From Oleiphilus sp. (GTDB lineage Bacteria; Pseudomonadota; Gammaproteobacteria; Pseudomonadales; Oleiphilaceae): a DNA stretch of 64,000 bases. The position numbers and the translations under genes were made by a program. The stretch spans positions 20,604-84,603 of the forward strand of contig PZPK01000020.1 in NCBI GenBank assembly GCA_006212045.1, written 5' to 3'. The notes beneath the pieces are model-generated. The model worked only from the letters and a program-made list of their open reading frames with translations. It was not told the origin of the DNA and made no database searches. This document shows positions 37,343 through 45,573 of the stretch, in pieces; positions within the stretch are counted from its first letter, which is position 1, and each line of letters begins with the position of its first letter.

Positions 37343-37354
37343 CCAAAGGGGTAT

Positions 37355-38371
37355 CTACCAGCCCGACAGAACAATTTTGCCCAATGTTCGGCCCTCTTCG
37401 ATTTCCATATGCACCGCACGCAGGTTTTCGGCATTGATCGGAGAGCGCTGCTGATTCGCGGTTCCGCTCAATGTGCCTTCATCCACCAACCGGCTGACTT
37501 CGCTCAGTATATGGTGCTGCTCAACCATATCGGCCGTCTGAAATTTAGCGCGCGTAAACATAAACTCCCAGGAAAACCGAACCGATTTCGCTTTAAGCTT
37601 GTTCATCGGCAATTCAGCTTTGCTGTCAACAATGCAGCAGATTGCCCCTTGCGGCCTGATCACTTCGACCATGGTGTCAAAGTGCATGTCGGTGTCATTA
37701 CAGCACAGGATATAGTCAACGTCGGACAAACCCAGCTCACTCAATTGGGAGGCAATATCCCGATGGTGGTTCACCACTTCATCGGCGCCCATTTTTTCAC
37801 ACCAGGCGGTACTTTCCGGTCTGGAGGCGGTCGCGATCACTCTTAATCCAGCGATTTTACTCGCCAGTTGAATCGCCATCGAGCCAACGCCACCCGCCCC
37901 GCCAATCACCAACAATGTTGACTGGCTGTTGTCGCCGTCCAGGTTAATGTGCATGCGCTCGAAAAGGCTTTCCCAAGCTGTCAGCGTGGTTAATGGCAAG
38001 GCTGCCGCCTCGGCATCGGAAAGCGATTCGGGTGCAATTGACACGATACGTTCGTCTACCAGGTGAAACTCGGCATTGCATCCGGGGCGCGTGATATCGC
38101 CAGCATAATAAACACGATCACCTTCTTTAATCAGAGAGACTTCCGACCCGGTTGCCACGACGATGCCACAGGCATCCCAGCCGAGTACTTTTGGCGCATC
38201 TTCCACCTCCGGTTTGGGCGAACGGATTTTGGTGTCAACAGGGTTGACGCTTACCGCTTCTACACGCACCAGCAAGTCGCGCCCCTGTGCCTCAGGTATA
38301 TCAAGCTCAATATCTATCAGACTTTCGGGATCTTCTGCGGGCAGGTAACGCATCAGCGCAATGGCTTTCAT
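37355..38371 (-). CDS. Zinc-type alcohol dehydrogenase family oxidoreductase
   Basis: 338 residues of the medium-chain dehydrogenase fold close to quinone oxidoreductases: GroES-like N-terminus (VSVNPVDTKIRSP, GWDACGIVV), nucleotide motif GGAGGVGSMAIQLA, and HHRDIASQLSELGL. The catalytic zinc ligands of true alcohol dehydrogenases are not evident, which fits the family often labelled zinc-binding alcohol dehydrogenase family protein. NADPH-dependent reduction of a quinone or enone is likely. Divergent from cti across a region with an 8-bp inverted repeat. Confidence 0.9.
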   Translation of the reverse strand: MKAIALMRYLPAEDPESLIDIELDIPEAQGRDLLVRVEAVSVNPVDTKIRSPKPEVEDAPKVLGWDACGIVVATGSEVSLIKEGDRVYYAGDITRPGCNAEFHLVDERIVSIAPESLSDAEAAALPLTTLTAWESLFERMHINLDGDNSQSTLLVIGGAGGVGSMAIQLASKIAGLRVIATASRPESTAWCEKMGADEVVNHHRDIASQLSELGLSDVDYILCCNDTDMHFDTMVEVIRPQGAICCIVDSKAELPMNKLKAKSVRFSWEFMFTRAKFQTADMVEQHHILSEVSRLVDEGTLSGTANQQRSPINAENLRAVHMEIEEGRTLGKIVLSGW

Positions 38372-38449
38372 AGTTGGACGTCTCCGGTAAATTTGTTCCA
38401 GTATCGTGTTTTTTCGCTTTAATATCGACCCTTATACGGGACAAAAAAG

Positions 38450-38472
38450 TGTCAATGATGACAGCATTGACA
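38450..38472. promoter_or_regulatory. Inverted repeat between the dehydrogenase gene and cti
   Basis: TGTCAATG (38450-38457) and CATTGACA (38465-38472) are perfect arms with a 7-base spacer, 79 bases before the dehydrogenase start and 131 bases before cti. Both arms contain TTGACA, so a -35 and an operator may coincide. A dimeric repressor acting on one or both genes is inferred. Confidence 0.45.
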
Positions 38473-38602
38473 AGTAACAAAAGTATTGGATTCCCAAGGG
38501 AGCTCTGCTTTATGCTAGCATGCAGGGCTTGCCGCTCTATGACAGGCGGCCGCAAACAGCAAAACAATAACCAGACGACGAAGTGGCGCCACAGGAAAAC
38601 CT

Positions 38603-40960
38603 ATGTCAGTCATCGCCAAAATGCTGCGCCCCCTTTCTGTCGCAGGTCTGATACTCGCGATCATTGGTTGTGCTGTTCTGGCCGAGCAACAGCTGAATGA
38701 ACAGTGGGGAGAGCCCAGCGTCAAGCAGCGGCTGGTTTCTTCGCCCCCAGGTGATTCTGTTCCGGACTATCATCAGGATATTCAACCCATTCTGGACTCA
38801 CGCTGCGTAGTCTGTCACGCGTGTTACGACGCCCCCTGCCAACTCAAGCTTTCTTCATTTGAAGGACTGGACAGAGGCGCCAGCAAAAAGCTTGTATATA
38901 ATGGCACGCGGCTTCTGGCCGACGAACCCAGCCGTCTGTTTGTCGACGCTAAAAGTACACTGGCCTGGCGCCAGCGTGATTACTTTCCGGTACTCAACGA
39001 ACGAGAGCAAAACCCCGAAGCGAATAAACTGGGCAGCAGCCTTTACCGGATGCTGAAGCTCAAGCAAAAACATCCACTTCCGGAGCAAGCTCTGCTGCCG
39101 GACAGTTTCGACTTGAAGCTTGCACGTGACCAGCAATGTGCAACAATCGAAGAATTCAGCCAGTTTGAAGAAGACTATCCGCTCTGGGGCATGCCCTATG
39201 GACTGCCCCAAATTGATCAAGGTGATTTCAAGACCATTGAAGCCTGGATAGAAGCCGGTTCGCCAGTCACCGCACAGCCCCCTCTGGACAACGAACTCGT
39301 CGTCCGGATCAAACACTGGGAACAGTTTTTCAATCAAGCGGATACAAAATCGCAATTGGTCAGCCGCTATCTGTATGAGCATTTATTTCTGGCCAACCTT
39401 TATTTTGCAGGCATTGATGAAGATCGCTTTTTTAAGCTGGTACGTTCGCGCACACCCACTGGCGAACCGATTGAGGAGATCGCCACCCGAAGACCGTATG
39501 ATCATCCGGGCGTCGATGTCTTCTTCTACCGCTTGCGGCCCGTGCACGGCAGCAGAGTCGCCAAAACACATATGCCCTATGCGCTTTCCGGAGCACGAAT
39601 GAAACGTTGGAAGGCGCTGTTTTTTGAACCGGAATATACCGTCCTGAGTCTGCCCAGCTATTCACCCAAGGTGGCCTCCAACCCCTTCAAAGCTTTTCAG
39701 GCACTGCCCGCCAAATCCCGCTACCAGTTTATGCTGGATGAAGCACAGTACACCATCATGAGTTATATCAAGGGGCCGGTATGCAGAGGACAGGTATCAC
39801 TCAATGTCATTGAGGATCACTTTTGGATCATGTTTGTTGATCCTGATGTCGAACAGATGCTCTACGAATCCGAACTGCGTCAGGACACGCTGGAGAATCT
39901 GAGGCTACCGGCTGAATCCGAAAGCAATGCGCTGCCAACAGAGGTATGGACCAAGTATTCGGAATTGCAGGCGAAACATATTGAGGACCGCTTCAGTTAT
40001 TTAAGGGAGCGCTATCCTGAAGGCGTTGAAGCGTCGCTTGATGTGGTCTGGGATGGCGATGGACACAATCAGAATGCTGCGCTAACCGTATTCCGGCACT
40101 TCGATGCCGCAACCGTCTTGAAGGGCTTTCAGGGTGGACAACCCAAAACCGCCTGGCTGATCTCCTACAGCCTGCTCGAACGAATTCACTATTTACTGGT
40201 TGCCGGTTTCGATGTCTATGGCAATGTCGGACACCAGCTGAATACACGACTGTATATGGATTTTCTGCGCATGGAAGGGGAAAGCAACTTTCTGATGCTG
40301 CTACCTAAAGATGCGGCGCTCGCGGAATTTGAACATTGGTACCGCGGCGCCGAAGAAAAGGTGCAGGACTATATGAGGCTTATTGCTGAAAGTGGTATTC
40401 GCCCCTCTGGTATTCCCTATCAGAGTCAGCAACCAAAGGCAGAATTGTTCTCAATGATACAGGCCCATTTGGGTACAACGGTTTTACCCGACAAATCGGT
40501 CCCGATAAAACACAGTTTCATGGACAAACACCTGCACGCTCAAAAAGGCCCACACCTGCAATGGATGCCAGAGCTGGCCTATGTGCGGATCCGGCGCGAG
40601 AACGGCGAACGGGACTATTACAGTTTTGTCGTGAATCGCGGACATACCAATGTTTCATCTCTCTTGCTTGAGGCGCTTAATCTGGTACCTGAAGAGGATA
40701 CACTTTCAGTGATTCCCGGCATTGTCGGGACTTATCCCAATGCTTTTTTTGATATTCAACACAATCAGCTGGAAGCCTTTTCAAAACAGATAAGAAAACT
40801 CAAGAGTGAAGCCGACTATTTCGCCCTGAAATCCCGCTTCGGCATGCGGCGGAGCGATTCCGGCTTCTGGCAATTCGCGGATGACCTGCATGACTGGTAC
40901 CGACAGAACGCGCCACTGGAATACGGCCTTCTGGATTTCAATCGATTAGAGAACCGTTAG
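38603..40960 (+). CDS. cti: Fatty acid cis/trans isomerase
   Basis: Periplasmic heme enzyme that converts cis to trans unsaturated fatty acids in membrane phospholipids, stiffening the membrane under solvent, heat or salt stress. 785 residues, the usual Cti length: signal sequence (about 1-28), then the heme c-binding C68-VV-C71-H72 and long conserved stretches such as SYSLLERIHYLLVAGFDVYGNVGHQLNTRLYMDFLRMEGE. Known from Pseudomonas, Vibrio and marine hydrocarbon degraders. A DUF748 envelope gene follows after 60 bases. Confidence 0.96.
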   Translation: MSVIAKMLRPLSVAGLILAIIGCAVLAEQQLNEQWGEPSVKQRLVSSPPGDSVPDYHQDIQPILDSRCVVCHACYDAPCQLKLSSFEGLDRGASKKLVYNGTRLLADEPSRLFVDAKSTLAWRQRDYFPVLNEREQNPEANKLGSSLYRMLKLKQKHPLPEQALLPDSFDLKLARDQQCATIEEFSQFEEDYPLWGMPYGLPQIDQGDFKTIEAWIEAGSPVTAQPPLDNELVVRIKHWEQFFNQADTKSQLVSRYLYEHLFLANLYFAGIDEDRFFKLVRSRTPTGEPIEEIATRRPYDHPGVDVFFYRLRPVHGSRVAKTHMPYALSGARMKRWKALFFEPEYTVLSLPSYSPKVASNPFKAFQALPAKSRYQFMLDEAQYTIMSYIKGPVCRGQVSLNVIEDHFWIMFVDPDVEQMLYESELRQDTLENLRLPAESESNALPTEVWTKYSELQAKHIEDRFSYLRERYPEGVEASLDVVWDGDGHNQNAALTVFRHFDAATVLKGFQGGQPKTAWLISYSLLERIHYLLVAGFDVYGNVGHQLNTRLYMDFLRMEGESNFLMLLPKDAALAEFEHWYRGAEEKVQDYMRLIAESGIRPSGIPYQSQQPKAELFSMIQAHLGTTVLPDKSVPIKHSFMDKHLHAQKGPHLQWMPELAYVRIRRENGERDYYSFVVNRGHTNVSSLLLEALNLVPEEDTLSVIPGIVGTYPNAFFDIQHNQLEAFSKQIRKLKSEADYFALKSRFGMRRSDSGFWQFADDLHDWYRQNAPLEYGLLDFNRLENR

Positions 40961-41020
40961 CCAAAAGGCATTGGATTCAAGGCTTCGGCCCGCTAAACTG
41001 AGCGACCTCCGCTCGCAATC

Positions 41021-43588
41021 ATGTCGGGCAACACCCAGCTCAAAGAACCGGAAAGGAAGACGCAAGTGCTCGCAAGCATTTTCAGAAGAATGGTCATCGT
41101 ACTATCCGTGCTGGTGCTCGGCATTTACCTGTTGCTTTGGCTGCTCAGCCCCTGGCTGATCAAGAGTCAGTCTGCTCCATTGCTGGAATCACTCAAGTTC
41201 AAACTGACTGAAAGCACACAGATTCGCTTCAACCCCTTTACCTTCACGCTGTCGCTGAAAGATTCCGGCCTCGAATCCCTCGACGGCTCCGAAAGCTATT
41301 TAAACATCGACTACGGCGAAATCAATCTGAATGCCTTTGCGCTCGCTGACAAGGTGATTAGCTTTGAAGAAATATCGTTGGCAGATGCCAATCTGACCAT
41401 TACCCGGGATCAGGATAGTCTGGTAATTGTGGGTTTTCCGGTACTGGGCAAAGAGGACCAACAAGAAGAGGAGCACGCACCAGAGGCCGACTCTGACCTC
41501 GAATGGAGAATAGAAGTATCGAAGCTGCTGATCGAGCAACTGAAAGGACAGATCAACGACCATGGCATTGCGCATGAAGCGCAGCTGAAGCAATTGCGGA
41601 TTCAGGATGTCGCATTGGGCATGCGCGAGCAGGAGGGCGAACTGTCACTGGAAGCCAACATCAACGACGCGCTTGTTTCGAGCCGGATTGCATTCTCCCT
41701 GAGCAGGGAAACCGGAACTGTTGCGACCCGCGTCGAAATCGAGAATTTCAATCCGGACGCTCTGGTCTATCTCAGCGATGGCGCCATTACGCGTGCCGAG
41801 GCACGCGTCAGCCTGAAAGTAGAGAGCGAAATCACGCTGAAACAGGAAGGACTGCGAGTACAATGGCAACAGCTTGCTTTGCAGATCGAAGACCTGAATA
41901 CGCAAGCTGACGCAGCGCAACTGCAATCCACTGAACTCACCCTGGAGATACCCGCAGGCCAAGTCGCTGTCGATTATGGCACGCAACCCGGACTTGAAGT
42001 GCGGGCGGATGAACTGCTGTTGCGAATTTCCGGCATCGAGGCACGAAGTCAGGGACTGAGTCTGACGCTGCCTGAAGCCTCCTTACAGATGCAGAATAAC
42101 CATGCCGCACTGGATAAAGGAAAGTTGGCGCAACTAGATTCCCGGGCCACCCTGCAGTTGTCGCAATTGGCACTCGCCAATGCGACCAACGATAGTCAGA
42201 TACTGTCAACGGCAACCCTGGTGACCGATCCTGTAGAAATCACCCTGGATGACAACGCACAACCTCAAGCAAGCACAACAAACATCACACTGACCGACCT
42301 GGTACTTTCACAGCAGGCAGGAGCTGACGAAGCGCTACCCGCGCTATTCAAAAGTGGCGGCATCGATCTCAAAGGCCTTCATATTAATGCGCAGGCAGGA
42401 CACCTCGATCAGCTGACGCTTAAGCCATTTCAAGCGGCAATACTTGTTGCGCCAGACAAGTCAGTCCGAAATCTGGTGGTACCGGAACGTACAGCCGCGA
42501 ATGAACAAAACGCGGCTACGGCCCAAACCACCCCCAAAGAACAGGATGCACAAGCCACTGACTATGCCTTCTCATTGGGGCAATTTTCCCTGCAGGGCGA
42601 GAGTGAGTTATTCATCGAAGACCAAAGCGTGCAACCGGTTTTCAGGGAAACCTTTTACCTCAGCAAAGCCGAAACCGGTGCCCTGGATAGCACAAACAAA
42701 CAGCAAACAACGCCTTTTTCCCTTGCGTTTAAAGCCGGTAAATATGCACAAGGAAACGGCCAAGGCGACATCGCCCTGTTTTCTGACAAGCTGAACATGA
42801 ACCTCGAAGCCTCGATCAAAGAATTTCCGGTCCCGAAGATTTCACCCTATGTGCGTCAGGCCGCTGGCCTGGATTTGCTGTCCGGACAGTTTGATAATGT
42901 CATCAATCTGACAATTCGAGAGAATGAGATTGAAGGCCTTAGCGAATTGAATTTGCGTGGTCTTGAAGTGGAATCTGCCACCGACGTTAAACAGGGTGAT
43001 CTCAGCGAGCATAGCTTTATTCCGCTCAGCCTCGCGCTGGGCGCGCTCAAAGACAGCGACGGCAACATTGAAATGGAAGTTCCGCTGTCGGGCAATGTGA
43101 ATGACCCCGACTTCGGCCTGAAAGGCTTCCTGTACCTCGTGTCTCAGAAAGCCGCGATGGCCGCGGCAGAAAGCTACGTCATCAATACCTTCGTTCCCTA
43201 TGCAAATATCGTATCCCTGACCAGAATGGCAGGTGAATATGCATTGAAGGTACGTATCGAGGATCTGGTCTATTCAGAAGGCCAAGTGGCATTGGATGAC
43301 TCGCAGCAGGACTTTATCGATGGTTTCGTGGCTTTGCTGGAGCAAAAACCCAAGCTACAGGTCAAGGTCTGCCCTATTGCGACTTTAGGTGACCTGAAGG
43401 ATGACAGTGCGGATATGGAACAACCGGATGTTATCTCAAAACTGCAAGCCATCGCGCAGCAACGCGGCGAACAGTTCAAGGATTTGGTGGTCCGGAAATC
43501 CGGCGTAGCATCCTCTCGATTGCTGGTATGTCAGGAAAAAATTGACGGCCGTGAAGATGGCAGGCCCCGAATTGAATTCAGTATTTAG
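41021..43588 (+). CDS. DUF748 (AsmA-like) envelope protein
   Basis: 855 residues with one N-terminal membrane helix (about 24-47) and a long beta-rich periplasmic part. LRFNPFTFTLSLKDSGLE-type segments early and PLSLALGALKDSDGNIEMEVPLSGNVNDPDF late (about 666-695) are characteristic of DUF748, related to AsmA/TamB-like proteins thought to move lipid across the periplasm. The last 90 residues may be an OmpA-like tail. Placed directly after cti, so co-transcription is likely, both acting on envelope lipids. Confidence 0.88.
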   Translation: MSGNTQLKEPERKTQVLASIFRRMVIVLSVLVLGIYLLLWLLSPWLIKSQSAPLLESLKFKLTESTQIRFNPFTFTLSLKDSGLESLDGSESYLNIDYGEINLNAFALADKVISFEEISLADANLTITRDQDSLVIVGFPVLGKEDQQEEEHAPEADSDLEWRIEVSKLLIEQLKGQINDHGIAHEAQLKQLRIQDVALGMREQEGELSLEANINDALVSSRIAFSLSRETGTVATRVEIENFNPDALVYLSDGAITRAEARVSLKVESEITLKQEGLRVQWQQLALQIEDLNTQADAAQLQSTELTLEIPAGQVAVDYGTQPGLEVRADELLLRISGIEARSQGLSLTLPEASLQMQNNHAALDKGKLAQLDSRATLQLSQLALANATNDSQILSTATLVTDPVEITLDDNAQPQASTTNITLTDLVLSQQAGADEALPALFKSGGIDLKGLHINAQAGHLDQLTLKPFQAAILVAPDKSVRNLVVPERTAANEQNAATAQTTPKEQDAQATDYAFSLGQFSLQGESELFIEDQSVQPVFRETFYLSKAETGALDSTNKQQTTPFSLAFKAGKYAQGNGQGDIALFSDKLNMNLEASIKEFPVPKISPYVRQAAGLDLLSGQFDNVINLTIRENEIEGLSELNLRGLEVESATDVKQGDLSEHSFIPLSLALGALKDSDGNIEMEVPLSGNVNDPDFGLKGFLYLVSQKAAMAAAESYVINTFVPYANIVSLTRMAGEYALKVRIEDLVYSEGQVALDDSQQDFIDGFVALLEQKPKLQVKVCPIATLGDLKDDSADMEQPDVISKLQAIAQQRGEQFKDLVVRKSGVASSRLLVCQEKIDGREDGRPRIEFSI

Positions 43589-43600
43589 TCAAGCAGTGAC

Positions 43601-43927
43601 CTAGTTCAATTCAGCCTGGATCTGTGCTTCTATTTCAGACAGGCGCAGTTCCATTTCCGCCATCAGAGACTCGGCAGGCAGCTCGCCGCTGCGGGCCAGC
43701 GACTCAATCTGGCCAGCCAGCTCAGCATCCTCTTCCGCACACATGTTACCCAAAGCCCCTTTCAGCGAGTGCGCCAATTGAAATAGCGTATCAGTATCGC
43801 CATGGGTAAAGGAAGGACGCATCAAGTCAGGCTGTTTACCAAACTGGTCGGAAAACATTTTCAGAATTTGCACGATCACCGCCTGATTATTGCCAAGTCG
43901 CGCGTTAAATTGATCCATATCGATCAT
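43601..43927 (-). CDS. Hpt-domain phosphotransfer protein
   Basis: 108 residues from the ATG with AGAGG 5 bases upstream; the frame opens earlier at 43981. A single Hpt four-helix domain with the phospho-accepting His53 in LAHSLKGALGN. Relays phosphate between a hybrid histidine kinase and a response regulator. The gacS/barA-type kinase at 50.3 kb already carries its own C-terminal Hpt, so the partner is more likely another kinase lacking one. Confidence 0.9.
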   Translation of the reverse strand: MIDMDQFNARLGNNQAVIVQILKMFSDQFGKQPDLMRPSFTHGDTDTLFQLAHSLKGALGNMCAEEDAELAGQIESLARSGELPAESLMAEMELRLSEIEAQIQAELN

Positions 43928-44041
43928 GAGAACCTCTGCCGTTTTCATTCGGATAGCGAGCTGCAGCTCCTTGCTGACCATTAACTATAGACGATGAATG
44001 CGAAATTTTCGCATGGATTGCTTGGGTTTTAGCACAACAAT

Positions 44042-44416
44042 TCAAGTTGACGAAACCAACTTTGGCATGCCATGAGGCATCGGCCTGCCGTCTTCGTCGA
44101 GCGTGACAAAGACAATTTCCTTGACCTCGACCACCAACCTGTTAGTCGTCTGATTTCGAATTTCACAGGAGACAGTAATGGAAGTTGTGCCCACCCTGAC
44201 CGTTTTGCAGCCAATTGAAACCAGGTCGCCCAAACACCCGGGGCTCTTGAATTCAACCTCACTCATTTTTTTAGTCACGAGGCGTGGGCATTTGGTTTCC
44301 AGAACGGCGAAGCTCGCGGCCTCTTCATCTATCCATGCCAATGCCTGGCCACCAAACAAACGCCCGGCAGGATTCAAGTGTTGGTACATCACCAAGCGGC
44401 GGCTACTGAACTCCAT
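44042..44416 (-). CDS. Acyl-CoA thioesterase, YciA-like hotdog
   Basis: 124 residues. NPAGRLFGGQALAWIDEEAA is the acyl-CoA thioesterase active-site helix with the catalytic Asp, and SVEFKSPG-type and VGTTSITVSCEIRN segments follow as in YciA/BFIT enzymes. Hydrolyses acyl-CoA; the chain length preferred is unknown. Gap of 226 bases from mazG upstream, 114 bases to the Hpt gene downstream. Confidence 0.9.
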   Translation of the reverse strand: MEFSSRRLVMYQHLNPAGRLFGGQALAWIDEEAASFAVLETKCPRLVTKKMSEVEFKSPGCLGDLVSIGCKTVRVGTTSITVSCEIRNQTTNRLVVEVKEIVFVTLDEDGRPMPHGMPKLVSST

Positions 44417-44642
44417 AACATCTCCCTGGTTTTGGTTTTCGCTTCAACGGTCGCAAAGAACGTCTGATTACCCTTGTAAATTTACCCAGTCGATACGCTC
44501 AGCCCCTGAAAATCACGCGCAAATCTGCCCGTGCGTTCATCGTCGTCACCTTGCAGGCTCAAGGTAATCTTCATGTTCAGTTGAGCATAGTTAGGAATGA
44601 ATACCGCTATTCTGACGATAGGGTGTTCGTGAACATCGCATG

Positions 44643-45530
44643 CTAGTCAACCTTAAGATTCTGTTTTGCCTGATCCCATAAAGCATCCAGTTCCTCAAGA
44701 CTGGTTTCGTCAACAGATTTACCCTGCGTATGCAAACCGGCTTCGATACACTGAAAGCGCTCGGTAAACTTCCGGTTGGTGCTGCGCAGTGCTTCATCGG
44801 GATTCACTTTCAGAAAACGCGCCAGATTCACGCAACAGAAAAGCACATCACCCAGCTCATCAGTAAGACGCTGATGGACATCCTCATCACGCAGATGCTG
44901 CTCCTGCAACTTTGCTATTTCGGTTTTGAGCTCCGCAATTTCTTCTTCAAGTTTATCCAGAACCGGGGGCATGTCGGGCCAGTCAAAGCCATGTTGCGCG
45001 GCACGCCGCTGCAATTTTTCAGCCCGGTTCAAGGCTGGCAGGTTAACTGGAATATCTTTGAGCAAACTATCTCGGGCAGGGACAAAGGCGCCATCCTTCA
45101 CTTCATCCTCCACCGCATTTTCATTTTTTAGCCGGCGTTCTTCCGCCTTGATCTGCTCCCACTGTGTCTTCACCTCGTCTTCGCTAAAGGTAGTACCTTC
45201 GGGAAAGAATGCTTTTAATTGCTGATCAGGAAAGACATGCGGGTGACGACGTAATAGCTTGCGCACCACATTGTCCACAATATCATCAAAACCGAATGCA
45301 TCTTCTTCCTTGCCCAGCTGGGCGTAGAAGATGACCTGAAACAGAAGGTCTCCCAGTTCATCCTTAAGCTCGTTTCGGTCGCCCTTTTCAATGGCATCAG
45401 CCACTTCATAGGCTTCTTCCAAAGTATGTGGCACGATACTTTTGTAACTCTGCTTCAGGTCCCAGGGGCAGCCCGTTTCCGGAGTCCTCAAGCGCTTCAT
45501 CAGATAGAGCAGGTCATCAATCTGGTACAT
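44643..45530 (-). CDS. mazG: Nucleoside triphosphate pyrophosphohydrolase
   Basis: Hydrolyses (d)NTPs to NMPs and pyrophosphate, clearing abnormal nucleotides and lowering ppGpp effects. 295 residues with two tandem MazG domains; the N-terminal one has CPWDLKQSYKSI, HTLEEAYEVADAIE and ELGDLLFQVIFYAQ (the metal-binding ExxE/ExxD sites), and the C-terminal copy has LTDELGDVLFCCVNLARFL. It follows relA by 43 bases, the common relA-mazG pairing. Confidence 0.96.
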   Translation of the reverse strand: MYQIDDLLYLMKRLRTPETGCPWDLKQSYKSIVPHTLEEAYEVADAIEKGDRNELKDELGDLLFQVIFYAQLGKEEDAFGFDDIVDNVVRKLLRRHPHVFPDQQLKAFFPEGTTFSEDEVKTQWEQIKAEERRLKNENAVEDEVKDGAFVPARDSLLKDIPVNLPALNRAEKLQRRAAQHGFDWPDMPPVLDKLEEEIAELKTEIAKLQEQHLRDEDVHQRLTDELGDVLFCCVNLARFLKVNPDEALRSTNRKFTERFQCIEAGLHTQGKSVDETSLEELDALWDQAKQNLKVD

Positions 45531-45573
45531 AAATTAAACCTTAATCATTTCGGAACCGTGCCCGCCCCATTGT

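Noticed and set aside
38467..38516. TTGACA as the -35 of a cti promoter
   Set aside because: No acceptable -10 at 16-18 bases; the hexamer is part of the inverted repeat and occurs on both strands.
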